Positions 42,823 through 51,258 of a stretch of DNA of 64,000 nt are shown piece by piece. A program made the position numbers and the translations under genes. Within the stretch, counting starts at the first letter, position 1. Each line of letters begins with the position of its first letter. Under the pieces are notes generated by a model. The model did not search any database. It saw only the letters and a program-made list of their open reading frames with translations, and was not told the origin of the DNA. Origin of the DNA: Leptospira sp. WS4.C2 (lineage in GTDB: Bacteria > Spirochaetota > Leptospiria > Leptospirales > Leptospiraceae); contig NZ_CP162139.1 of NCBI RefSeq assembly GCF_040833985.1, forward strand, positions 1,112,501-1,176,500. The letters run 5' to 3'.

Positions 42823-44724
42823 ATGATCCAAAACTACGAAAACCTCTACCAAGCATTAGCCCACGTTGCAGAAACTCTTCCAAACAAAGTTTCCTTTCGG
42901 AAGAGAAAATCGGCTACTGAATTCCCTGGGATCAGTTTTGGAGATTTGAAACAGTTTGTCGACCACTTGACTTTGGGTTTTATCGATCTTGGTGTCGAGG
43001 TGGGCGACCGAATTGGGTTTTTCTGCGATGCCACTGTCAATTGGCTACGCACCGATATGGCCATCCTCACTTCTGGAGCGGTTGTGGTTCCCAGGGGAAC
43101 AGACATTGTCCGGGAAGAGATTCTTTATATCTTAAATCATTCGGAAGCCAAATACCTTGTGGTTCAAAAACCAAAGGATAAAAAACGCATCGATGATCTG
43201 TTAGGTGAGCTTCCCCATTTAAAACAAATTTTTATTTTAGAAACAGACCAAGGGGAATTGTATGAAGGTGAAAATTCTATCCTTTCCATTGTAAAAAAAG
43301 GAAAAGATAGATGGAATAGTGACGGCAAACAAACGTTAGAAGCTAGGATCAAACAAACCGATCCTGATGCCCTTGCCACTTTGATTTATACCTCAGGAAC
43401 TACGGGCAACCCCAAAGGGGTGATGTTGTCTCAAAAAGGTTGGATCACCGCCATCCAGAATACGATTTCCAGGTTGGATATGAATTCCAACGACAATGCC
43501 GTAAGTTTACTTCCCCCTTGGCATGCATTTGAAAGAGCCATTGAATACGCAGGAATTTTTCTTGGACTCGACTTTTTAGTTTCGAATATGTCATCCTTAA
43601 AAGATGACCTAAGGGACTTCCGTCCGACTATATTCCCTTCGGTTCCTCGGATTTGGGAATCGGTTTATAACGGGATCATTGCCAAAGTTGCCAAAGAAGG
43701 TGGATTTAAAGAAAAATTATTCCATTTTTTTTTGAAAGTAGGATCTACCTGGGCCCATTACTATGCCATGTGTTTTGGATTTGAATTCGAAATCAAAAAA
43801 CCAAATATTTTGGTCTCAATAGCCAAAAGAACCTATGCGTTAGTGATGTTGACTTTACTTTCCCCTTTGAAACTAATAAGCATCAAAATCTTTTCTGCCA
43901 TCCATAAGGCGTTAGGCGGTAAAATTCGTATTTGTATATCGGCAGGATCGGCTCTTCCCAGTGTTGTGGATGGATTTTTATCTGCCATTGGACTCAAAGT
44001 TTTAGAAGGGTATGGGATGACAGAAACGTCTGCCGTTGTTTCCATTCGTTCCAACACCAAACCAACCAAAGGTACTGTGGGAATTCCTATCGATGGTTAT
44101 CAAATTCGTTTGAAGGATGATGCAGGTAAGGTGGTGACATCTGTTGGTGCGAAGGGAACTCTTTGGATCAAATCCAAACAAATCCTTAAAGGTTATTATA
44201 AACGTCCTGAACTGAACCAAGTAGTCTTTGATGCTGAAGGATTTTTTGATACTGGAGATCTTATGATGATCTCTCATAGAAATGAATTGGTTTTTGCGGG
44301 TCGTTCCAAAGATACCATTGCTCTGATCGGTGGAGAAAACGTAGAACCCATCCCCATAGAAGACAAACTTCTTACTTCCCCCTTTATTGACCAAGTGATG
44401 GTGGTAGGACATGATAAAAAAACTCTTGGGGCACTGATTGTTCCTAACTTCGAAGCAGTAGAAGCTAAAATTCCAGGAATTTCCAAGGAAAAAGCAGGGG
44501 AATGGAATTCCCATCCCAAGGTTCGAGAATTATACCGAGCCGAGATTTCACGCATTATATCTCGCGAAAACGGATTCAAAGGTTTTGAGATGATACCAGC
44601 TAACAATTTCTATGTGGTATCTCGTCCCTTTGATCCCGATACCGAAATGACAAGAACTTTAAAAATGAAGCGAAATGTCATTTCGGATGTATTCTCAAAA
44701 CAAATAGAAGGAATTTACCAATGA
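42823..44724 (+). CDS. Long-chain fatty acid-CoA ligase (AMP-binding)
   Basis: I start the gene at the ATG at 42823 (633 residues), after AAAAGG; the frame is open for 198 bases upstream but that part overlaps the divergent CBS gene and is not family-like. Motifs: LIYTSGTTGNPKGVMLSQ near 188 (P-loop), PPWHAFERA near 230, EGYGMTETSAVVS near 400, FDTGDLMM near 482 and a K in ETMTRTLKMKR-type ending near 615. It activates fatty acids to acyl-CoA through an acyl-adenylate. It resembles the long-chain FadD15/Faa group. The stop overlaps the next start (ATGA), making an operon with acyl-CoA dehydrogenase, a sensor kinase and a MaoC hydratase. Confidence 0.9.
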   Translation: MIQNYENLYQALAHVAETLPNKVSFRKRKSATEFPGISFGDLKQFVDHLTLGFIDLGVEVGDRIGFFCDATVNWLRTDMAILTSGAVVVPRGTDIVREEILYILNHSEAKYLVVQKPKDKKRIDDLLGELPHLKQIFILETDQGELYEGENSILSIVKKGKDRWNSDGKQTLEARIKQTDPDALATLIYTSGTTGNPKGVMLSQKGWITAIQNTISRLDMNSNDNAVSLLPPWHAFERAIEYAGIFLGLDFLVSNMSSLKDDLRDFRPTIFPSVPRIWESVYNGIIAKVAKEGGFKEKLFHFFLKVGSTWAHYYAMCFGFEFEIKKPNILVSIAKRTYALVMLTLLSPLKLISIKIFSAIHKALGGKIRICISAGSALPSVVDGFLSAIGLKVLEGYGMTETSAVVSIRSNTKPTKGTVGIPIDGYQIRLKDDAGKVVTSVGAKGTLWIKSKQILKGYYKRPELNQVVFDAEGFFDTGDLMMISHRNELVFAGRSKDTIALIGGENVEPIPIEDKLLTSPFIDQVMVVGHDKKTLGALIVPNFEAVEAKIPGISKEKAGEWNSHPKVRELYRAEISRIISRENGFKGFEMIPANNFYVVSRPFDPDTEMTRTLKMKRNVISDVFSKQIEGIYQ

Positions 44725-46295
44725 TACACCCGAAACTGAACCCTTATTTAAATGAGGAGGAAAGAAGTTTTTACAATACAGTGTTCCAATTTTCAGAAGA
44801 CAAAGTGTTTCCCTCTGCAGAAGAAAGAGACGAAAAAGAAATTTGGTCAGACGAATTATGGAAAGAATTCAGTAAAGCCGGCCTCACAGGCCTCACCATT
44901 CCGTCGGAATATGGTGGTGAAGGTGCCAGTTGTTTACAATGTTCGATTGCAACAGATGCTTTTGCATCAGGATGTTTGGATGGGGGAATGGGACTTTCCT
45001 GGGTTGCCCATTTGGTAATAGGCACTATGCCCATAATCTTCCAAGGAACCAAAGAACAAAAATCCAAATACCTTCCTAAACTTTCTACGGGAGAATGGAT
45101 GGCGGGTTTTGCATTAACAGAACCTGCTTCTGGATCCGATGCTGCCTCTCTATTAACGAAAGCTGAAGAAGTGGCCGGCGGATGGAAATTAAACGGAACC
45201 AAAATGTATATCACCAATGGTCCCGTAGGACAGGTGTTTATTGTAATGGCGAGAACTTCTGAAAAAGGACGGGGGCCAATGGGGATCTCTGCTTTCATTG
45301 TAGAAAGTAATACACCTGGTTTTAAAGTAAGTAAGGTTTTGAAAAAATTGGGTCACCATACTTCAATGACCGCCGAACTTGTGTTTGAAGAGATGGTTAT
45401 TCCAAAAGAAAATTTACTTGGGCCTTTGAATACTGGTTTTATGCGAATTGGTAAAGAAACTTTGGAATGGGAAAGAACTGTATTTGTCGCCGGCCTTGCA
45501 GGTGCCATGGAGTTTTGTTTTCGTAAAGGCCTTCGGTATGCAAACGAAAGAGTGCAATTTGGGAAACCTATTTCCAGCTTTTATGGAATGCGTGATATTC
45601 TTGTCCGGAACTGGGTGTACATACAAGCGGCTCGAAGGTTAATTTATTGGGTCGCAGAAAGAAAGGATAGAGGGGTACCTTCTCCATTAGAAAGTAGTTT
45701 GGGAAAACTCATCACATCGGAAATTGCCGAGGACGTTGCTAAGGATTCCGTACAGTTGTTTGGTGGGTATGGATATATGAAGGAATACTCTGTCGAAAGA
45801 TTTTACCGCGATGTGAAATTAGGAACGATCGGCGGGGGCACAAGTGAAATCCAAAGGTCGATCATATCTTCCTTATATTCAGGAAAAGAAAAGTTTCAAA
45901 AAGAATTCTCGAAATTGGGAAAAGAGTCCTCACTCACCGACAAAATTCAAAATGTACTATTCGATATCATCATTTCCATGGATGCAGAACCTAACCGTAA
46001 AAAGTTACAATCGGTTGAATTTGCCTTTGCCGATGTTTTGTCCATTTTTGTGATTCTTTCTTTGTCAGAAATTGATTTACATAAATCCACAGAATACTAT
46101 TCTCTTGATGAAAAATTGATGGATCGAAAGTTACTTTCGTATTATCTTGTGGGGAAGTATCTTATGTCATTTACTAGACTTTCCAACTATGTTCCTTCTG
46201 AACTGACCCGATTGTGGGAAAATTATTCCCAATTGGGCAATTCCATTGAGGAAACTGTGCAGAATCGTTTCCAATCGCTTCAGGAACTTTTGTAG
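44721..46295 (+). CDS. Acyl-CoA dehydrogenase with C-terminal extension
   Basis: The 524-residue flavoenzyme introduces the trans-2 double bond in acyl-CoA. Residues 1-385 are a full acyl-CoA dehydrogenase: FALTEPASGSDAA near 130, ITNGPVGQVFIVMA near 165, and GYGYMKEYSVERFYRDVK near 350. At the usual YEGT site it reads IGGGTSEIQ, so that Glu is missing; the catalytic base is more likely the Glu of LEWERTVFVAG near residue 250, as in isovaleryl- and long-chain acyl-CoA dehydrogenases. About 140 extra residues at the C-terminus are helical. The start overlaps the ligase stop by four bases. This is the first step of beta-oxidation after the ligase. Confidence 0.9.
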   Translation: MIHPKLNPYLNEEERSFYNTVFQFSEDKVFPSAEERDEKEIWSDELWKEFSKAGLTGLTIPSEYGGEGASCLQCSIATDAFASGCLDGGMGLSWVAHLVIGTMPIIFQGTKEQKSKYLPKLSTGEWMAGFALTEPASGSDAASLLTKAEEVAGGWKLNGTKMYITNGPVGQVFIVMARTSEKGRGPMGISAFIVESNTPGFKVSKVLKKLGHHTSMTAELVFEEMVIPKENLLGPLNTGFMRIGKETLEWERTVFVAGLAGAMEFCFRKGLRYANERVQFGKPISSFYGMRDILVRNWVYIQAARRLIYWVAERKDRGVPSPLESSLGKLITSEIAEDVAKDSVQLFGGYGYMKEYSVERFYRDVKLGTIGGGTSEIQRSIISSLYSGKEKFQKEFSKLGKESSLTDKIQNVLFDIIISMDAEPNRKKLQSVEFAFADVLSIFVILSLSEIDLHKSTEYYSLDEKLMDRKLLSYYLVGKYLMSFTRLSNYVPSELTRLWENYSQLGNSIEETVQNRFQSLQELL

Positions 46296-46298
46296 TCA

Positions 46299-47564
46299 AT
46301 GAAAGCAGCGGGCCGAATAGCATTTTTATATTTGTTATTCGGCTACATCTGGATTTATTTTTCAGATTATGCAATTTCACTTATATTCGAATCAGCAGAG
46401 GACATTCGGGAAATCCAGAGCATAAAGGGATGGGGATTTGTCACTGTATCCGCAGTGATTATCTTTGTTCTTTTGGTTCGGGAGTTACAAAGACAAAAGC
46501 GAGTGTTATTTGCAAAGTTCGAGTCTGACCAACTTTTTCAAGTCATTTTGGAACGAATCGAAGACGCTGTCATCGTATTCAATTTAGATACTTGGAAAAT
46601 TGATTTTTTAAGCGAACAAGTCTCCCGACTTTTCGATATTCCCACCAAAGAAATCGTCATTCATCCTGAACTTCTTATCGAACGGGTCCACGAAGCAGAT
46701 AGGGACAGAATGACCAATATTTGGATGAATCAATTACGGGAAAATCATACTGGACTTTTGTATCGTATACGCATGTTGGATGGTAAAGTTAAATGGGCTT
46801 TGGAACATAGACTCTTTATTCCCACCAAAGAGGGAAGTGCTAACAAAGCTGTTGCAGTCATCACGGATATGACCAGTTATATGGAAAACCAGTCCAAACT
46901 GGAAAGATCTTTACGAGAAAACGAAACCTTACTTACAGAAGTCCACCATCGGGTAAAAAATAATTTAGCAGTCATCATTTCGTTTTTACAATTGCAGGTT
47001 TATTCTTCTCCACCGGAAACCGCTGATATTTTAGAACAAAGTATTGTTCGCATCAAGGCGATTGCACTAGTTCATGAAAAACTATACAGTAGTAAAAATC
47101 TATCAGGTCTTAGTTCCGTTGACTATATCACAAGTCTTGTTGAAAATATTAAACTAATGTATATGAGGACTGATATCCTCATTGAGTTGGATGTCCAACA
47201 ACTGGAATTCAACATTGTGGATGCGATTCCTATGGGGCTTATGATTACAGAAATGTTAACCAATAGTTTTCGACATGCTTTTGTGAAAGGGCAACCAGAA
47301 GCTTTGATAAAAATTGATTTTATTGTTACTGATAAACACAATTACGAATTAAAATACAGAGACAATGGAGTTGGTTTTCCTCCGGGTTTTAATTATAAAA
47401 AGGCCGAGTCTATCGGTTTATCTGTTATTTTTTCTTTATGCAGTCAAATGAATGGTCGTGAGGTAGAATGTTCTTCCTCTCCCAACGAAGGTGTGTTTTA
47501 TCATTTTGCCTTCTCACCCAAAAAAGTAATTCCTAAGGACAATTCGAATGTATCAAAAGGGTAA
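46299..47564 (+). CDS. Sensor histidine kinase (HisKA_2 type) with PAS domain
   Basis: The 421-residue protein has two N-terminal membrane helices (about 5-30 and 45-70), a PAS domain (about 85-200, LDTWKIDFLSEQVSRLFDI, WALEHRLF), the phosphoacceptor box LLTEVHHRVKNNLAVIISFLQLQ near 210, and an HATPase with LMITEMLTNSFRHAF near 315, YRDNGVGFPPGF near 360. The EVHHRVKNNL form is the HisKA_2/HWE-like class common with blue-light and general stress sensors. No response regulator is adjacent. It starts three bases after acyl-CoA dehydrogenase and overlaps the MaoC gene by 17 bp, which is odd for a sensor kinase and suggests it senses lipid status. Confidence 0.87.
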   Translation: MKAAGRIAFLYLLFGYIWIYFSDYAISLIFESAEDIREIQSIKGWGFVTVSAVIIFVLLVRELQRQKRVLFAKFESDQLFQVILERIEDAVIVFNLDTWKIDFLSEQVSRLFDIPTKEIVIHPELLIERVHEADRDRMTNIWMNQLRENHTGLLYRIRMLDGKVKWALEHRLFIPTKEGSANKAVAVITDMTSYMENQSKLERSLRENETLLTEVHHRVKNNLAVIISFLQLQVYSSPPETADILEQSIVRIKAIALVHEKLYSSKNLSGLSSVDYITSLVENIKLMYMRTDILIELDVQQLEFNIVDAIPMGLMITEMLTNSFRHAFVKGQPEALIKIDFIVTDKHNYELKYRDNGVGFPPGFNYKKAESIGLSVIFSLCSQMNGREVECSSSPNEGVFYHFAFSPKKVIPKDNSNVSKG

Positions 47565-47970
47565 AAGTTTTTTAGAGATCCAAATTGGAGATTCCGCATC
47601 CTTTACAAAAACAATCACAGAAACAGATGTGTATTTGTTTGCAGGTATCAGTGGAGATTTTAATCCTCTGCATGTAGATGAGGAATATGCAAAAACCACA
47701 AGTTTTGGTACAAGGATTGCTCACGGGGGACTTGCTGCATCACTTCTTGCACCAGTTCTTGGAATGAAGTTGCCTGGACTTGGAACCGTTGCTTTGGAAA
47801 CCACAACTAAATTCAGAAAACCAGTTTATTTTGGGGATACGATTACTTGTTTGGTGGAGGTTGTAGAAAAAGTGGAACGGCTTAAAGCTGTAAGAATGAA
47901 AATCGTTTGGACCAATCAGAAGTCGGAAGTAGTGAGTAAAGGGGAAACTCTTGTCATTCCTCCCGGTTAA
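47548..47970 (+). CDS. MaoC-family (R)-specific enoyl-CoA hydratase
   Basis: The 140-residue hot-dog-fold protein has the hydratase 2 motif FAGISGDFNPLHVDEEYA near residue 30, with the catalytic Asp and His, then FGTRIAHGGLAASLL. It hydrates trans-2-enoyl-CoA. AAGGA lies eight bases before the ATG, inside the end of the kinase gene. It completes ligase, dehydrogenase and hydratase steps within one operon. The 3' end overlaps the convergent DUF1292 gene by 17 bp. Confidence 0.9.
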   Translation: MYQKGKSFLEIQIGDSASFTKTITETDVYLFAGISGDFNPLHVDEEYAKTTSFGTRIAHGGLAASLLAPVLGMKLPGLGTVALETTTKFRKPVYFGDTITCLVEVVEKVERLKAVRMKIVWTNQKSEVVSKGETLVIPPG

Positions 47971-48319
47971 GAAATTGTCCCAAAAGACCAATTTCATCTT
48001 CTACATATTCGCGAATTTCTTCAAGTTCATCCTCATCTAATATCTCTTCTAAAATTTCTTCTCCAGATTCGTTTTGTCCAATTCTCATGACAATGTATCC
48101 GGGTACATCGGAATCTGGATCATCCATTTCTACATTGACAAACTGAAATTCTTGTTCTGTTGATGGAAGGAAGACGAGGTAGTCATTTCCCATTTGCGAA
48201 AAGGAATAAAATACTTCCCATTGGTAACTGTTCCCCCTCTCATCCACAAGATCAATTTCTTCGGTAGCACGACTAGGAAGAAAGTCATCCCCTTGGAATC
48301 CTAAATCTTTCATGTCCAT
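47954..48319 (-). CDS. DUF1292-like protein
   Basis: The 121-residue acidic protein opens its domain with EEIDLVDERGNSYQWEVFYSF and continues YLVFLPSTEQEFQFVNVEMDD and VPGYIVMRIGQ, ending in an acidic helix (EEILEEILDEDELEEIREYV). This matches the DUF1292 layout: a short beta sheet sensing nothing known, then an acidic tail. The function of the family is not established. Its start touches the stop of the HNH gene (shared base at 48319), so the two are one transcript. Confidence 0.7.
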   Translation of the reverse strand: MDMKDLGFQGDDFLPSRATEEIDLVDERGNSYQWEVFYSFSQMGNDYLVFLPSTEQEFQFVNVEMDDPDSDVPGYIVMRIGQNESGEEILEEILDEDELEEIREYVEDEIGLLGQFLNREE

Positions 48320-48612
48320 TAGGAAAAGAACTCCTTCTCAAAAGGAAGACTATGTTTTTTCTTAAAATTACACTCTTTACAAGCGGGAACTAAATTAGCT
48401 TTTACTGACTTCCCGCCTCGAATAAGAGGAATTAGGTGGTCCATTGTGATCTCGTCCACTTTGAACTTTTTTCCGCAGTAATGGCAGATCCCAGAAGAAC
48501 GTTTGTTTTTCCACCAGGCACTGTTTTTTAGTTCTTTGGCTTTCCTTCTTTCCCGAGCAATTTCTTCATCGCTAACATCGGAAAAAAATGAATCGGAGGG
48601 AGTTTCCGTCAT
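48319..48612 (-). CDS. HNH endonuclease-like protein
   Basis: The 97-residue protein carries an HNH motif: CHYCGKKFKVDEITMDHLIPLIRGGKSVKANLVPACKECNFKK in parts near residues 43-85, with two CxxC pairs for zinc and the DH and N of the nuclease site. Small stand-alone HNH proteins are widespread; some are nucleases, many uncharacterised. An acidic basic mixture of N-terminal residues precedes the domain. It is co-transcribed with the DUF1292 gene and is divergent from the acyltransferase gene. Confidence 0.85.
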   Translation of the reverse strand: MTETPSDSFFSDVSDEEIARERRKAKELKNSAWWKNKRSSGICHYCGKKFKVDEITMDHLIPLIRGGKSVKANLVPACKECNFKKKHSLPFEKEFFS

Positions 48613-48661
48613 AATCTAAAAAAATCTGTTTTTTTCCCTTCGTCAAGAAAAAGATGGAGGA

Positions 48662-49774
48662 ATGGGAAGACTGGTTTACCTAGACAATTTAAGATCTTTT
48701 GCACTTTTACTCGGAATCGTATTTCATGCGGCGATTGTTTATGCCACAGACATTAAGTATGCCATCCAAAATGAGGACCGCAGTGAGGTTCTTTCTTATT
48801 TTTGTTATTGGATCCATAGTTATCGGATGCCTATGTTTTATATGATTTCCGGTTTTTTTTCGGCAATGGTTTGGGAAAAAAAGGGTAGAAGTTTTTATTT
48901 GGAAGCAAGGTTTAAACGAGTTCTCATCCCAACTATTTTTGGCCTTATTTTTTTGGCACCTATCCAATATTATCTTACAGAACGGATCAAAACGCCACGG
49001 TTAGAAATCATTCCGTTTTTAGATTATTTTTTCACCAAGGATCACTTTCAACATTCTCATATATGGTTTCTTGTGGATTTATTTTGTTTCAGTATTTTAT
49101 ATAGTTTGATCCCCAAATCTTTTTTTACAATGAAACTTTGGGATCAAATTCCCAAAGGGATTTTAAGATATATAGCTCTTGTTAGCTTTTGTTTTCTTTT
49201 TGTTTTTTTAAGCCATACCCAGATTTCGAAAGGTGAATCTTATTATGGGATATTCAAACTCACTTTTATATTCCAGTTTTCCTTTTTTATATCGGGAGTT
49301 TTTTGTTATCATTGGAAAAGCATTCTCACCTCGAAAGACAATTCTAGAATTAAAACATTGACTGTATTTGTTTGGGCGCTGTTTGTGTATTTGGTTTTTA
49401 AAGAAATTGAAATTGAAGATCCGCTTTGGATTTATTTTCAGTATGTGAATGGCTGGATAAGAGCCTTACATATTTTTTTATGGGTTCTATCTCCTTTCTT
49501 ATGGACAAGTTTCCTTGTATCGATTTTTCAAGCCCTGGGAAACAAAGGCGGCAAAGTCGGATCCTATTTGATTGAAGCAAGCCTTCCCATCTATTTAGTC
49601 CACCATCCTATATCTTTGTTTTATGCTTATTGGGTGAAAGATATGGAATGGGGGATATGGGTGAAGTTTATTTCCCATATCCTCGTAGTTTTAGGATCTA
49701 GCTTTCTTTTGTATGAATTTTTAATCCGAAAGATCAAACCTCTTCGGTTTCTCTTCGGATTAAAAAATACATAA
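48662..49774 (+). CDS. Membrane acyltransferase family 3 protein
   Basis: The 370-residue protein has about ten membrane helices and the acyltransferase-3 opening RLVYLDNLRSFALLLGIVFHAAIVY (in two parts), with the key His of VFHA near residue 20 and an Arg-rich first cytoplasmic loop (ARFKRVLIPTIFG near 82). The HSYRMPMFYMISGFFS segment near 52 and FLVDLFCFS near 140 fit the OpgC/glucan-modifying subgroup. It probably transfers an acyl or succinyl group to a surface glycan. GGAGG lies directly before the ATG, unusually close, while AAGATGG further back could serve instead. It is convergent with the amine oxidase gene, two bases apart. Confidence 0.8.
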   Translation: MGRLVYLDNLRSFALLLGIVFHAAIVYATDIKYAIQNEDRSEVLSYFCYWIHSYRMPMFYMISGFFSAMVWEKKGRSFYLEARFKRVLIPTIFGLIFLAPIQYYLTERIKTPRLEIIPFLDYFFTKDHFQHSHIWFLVDLFCFSILYSLIPKSFFTMKLWDQIPKGILRYIALVSFCFLFVFLSHTQISKGESYYGIFKLTFIFQFSFFISGVFCYHWKSILTSKDNSRIKTLTVFVWALFVYLVFKEIEIEDPLWIYFQYVNGWIRALHIFLWVLSPFLWTSFLVSIFQALGNKGGKVGSYLIEASLPIYLVHHPISLFYAYWVKDMEWGIWVKFISHILVVLGSSFLLYEFLIRKIKPLRFLFGLKNT

Positions 49775-49776
49775 AT

Positions 49777-51153
49777 CTAGGTTTTACTGACTGCTTGGAT
49801 TGCGGAGGCAACAGCCGAATCCATACTTCCGGTATGGAATGCTAAATGTTCCCCTGCAAAAAATACTCTTTCGAAGGGTTCAGTCCAAATATCTTTAATC
49901 CCAAAACTACCTGGAGGAAATAAGGAAACAAATCCGGCTCTTCCTGTTGTTTTTTGGAAACTATGGAAAACAAATGGGGATTCGGGAATCAATTCCAATT
50001 CACCAATTTCTTCCAAAGAAGATGTCATTAGATTTTTTTTCTGACGGTCACTTCCTTTTTCAAACAAGGAAGCTCGATCCCCTGTCGAGATAGAGGTAAC
50101 AGCTGTTACGTTTGATCCAATGGCAGATTCGGAAACATACAATGTTTCTGCAGCTGTATTAGTCGATAGAAATAATTTAGATAGAGACTCTTTCGATTTT
50201 ACGAGACTCAAATTTTTGGAAATTTTACCTGTTTGCATGCGTAACGCAGAGTAAATCAGATCTTTCGGAAGACCGGGTGTCCATTTGATATCAAGGACTG
50301 CAGCAGCAGGAAGGGAACAAATAACCAGACCGCCTTTTACCGACCTTCCGGAAGATAGTTCAACAGTGACCTGGTTTTTTTGTTGGGAAACTTTTGTAAC
50401 AGTTTCTCCTAAAAGTATTTCTTGGTTACGCAAAGAGTTTGTGAGTTCTTTAATGATTCGTTCAGCACCGCCTCGCACTTGGAACTTGGGTTTGAGTGCA
50501 GATTGTAAAGCAGAAAGATCATCTAAAACCGATTCGCTGGATATCTGGTTGAAGTCAGCACCGAGAATCACTCGATAAAGATCGTTCATAGATCGAATTT
50601 CTTCTTCGGTCAAACCTTGGTAACGGGCATAAGAGGCAAAGTTGATTTTGTCTAACCCTTGTTTTTGTGTGGTTCCTAAAGACTTATGTAAATCAATGAC
50701 TTTGTCAAGGGTCTCAATAGAAGTAGGGGAGATTTTTAATAGATCGTTATTGGATTTTTGAAGCGAAAAACGATCCGCTATATTGGAAGGCACCAAATCT
50801 AAGTTAAGTTGTTTTACCAAACTTTTGATATCTGATTGGCCATCTCCGATCCATTCACCACCTAAATCTTGTAAGATTCCAATTTCCGAGTTTTCATACG
50901 TGGCAATTCGACCACCCAACTTTTCTCCGCGTTCAATGACAGTGACTTCATATCCCGTTTGTTTCAATAAATAAGCTGAGTAGAGACCGGAGAGCCCTCC
51001 GCCGAGGACAATGGCTTTTTTGCCACCGCTAGATTTAGGTTTGGTTTCTGCGGTTGTCGTAGTTGTGGTTTGTCCGAATGATTTTTTGGGAAGTATAAAG
51101 CCTGCCCCTAAGGTAACAGCACTTATCTTTTGTAGGAAACTTTTTCGATTCAT
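49777..51153 (-). CDS. FAD-dependent amine oxidase, exported
   Basis: The 458-residue protein has an N-terminal NRKSFLQKISAVTLGAGFI, close to a twin-arginine signal with RK instead of RR, then a Thr-rich linker. The dinucleotide-binding motif VLGGGLSGLYSAYLLKQTG lies near residue 50, with ERGEKLGGRI near 75 and a C-terminal FFAGEHLAFHTGSMDSAVASA (in two parts) near 435, the flavin-contacting end of monoamine oxidases. It should oxidise an amine or an amino acid derivative outside the cytoplasm. A folded FAD enzyme using Tat would fit. No maturation or pathway partner is adjacent. Confidence 0.85.
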   Translation of the reverse strand: MNRKSFLQKISAVTLGAGFILPKKSFGQTTTTTTAETKPKSSGGKKAIVLGGGLSGLYSAYLLKQTGYEVTVIERGEKLGGRIATYENSEIGILQDLGGEWIGDGQSDIKSLVKQLNLDLVPSNIADRFSLQKSNNDLLKISPTSIETLDKVIDLHKSLGTTQKQGLDKINFASYARYQGLTEEEIRSMNDLYRVILGADFNQISSESVLDDLSALQSALKPKFQVRGGAERIIKELTNSLRNQEILLGETVTKVSQQKNQVTVELSSGRSVKGGLVICSLPAAAVLDIKWTPGLPKDLIYSALRMQTGKISKNLSLVKSKESLSKLFLSTNTAAETLYVSESAIGSNVTAVTSISTGDRASLFEKGSDRQKKNLMTSSLEEIGELELIPESPFVFHSFQKTTGRAGFVSLFPPGSFGIKDIWTEPFERVFFAGEHLAFHTGSMDSAVASAIQAVSKT

Positions 51154-51258
51154 AGAACTTTCCCCTATTTTAACAATCGAAACAAAAAAGGCTAGAAAAA
51201 TTAGAAAAATACAATCTAGTAACTTTGTCTTTTTAAGCGAATTGGGAGATCACTACCT

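Noticed and set aside
49724..49760. Nested hairpin at the end of the acyltransferase gene as a bidirectional terminator.
   Set aside because: ATCCGAA/TTCGGAT and AAACC/GGTTT do pair, but neither side is followed by a T run in the sense of transcription, and the stems are within codons.
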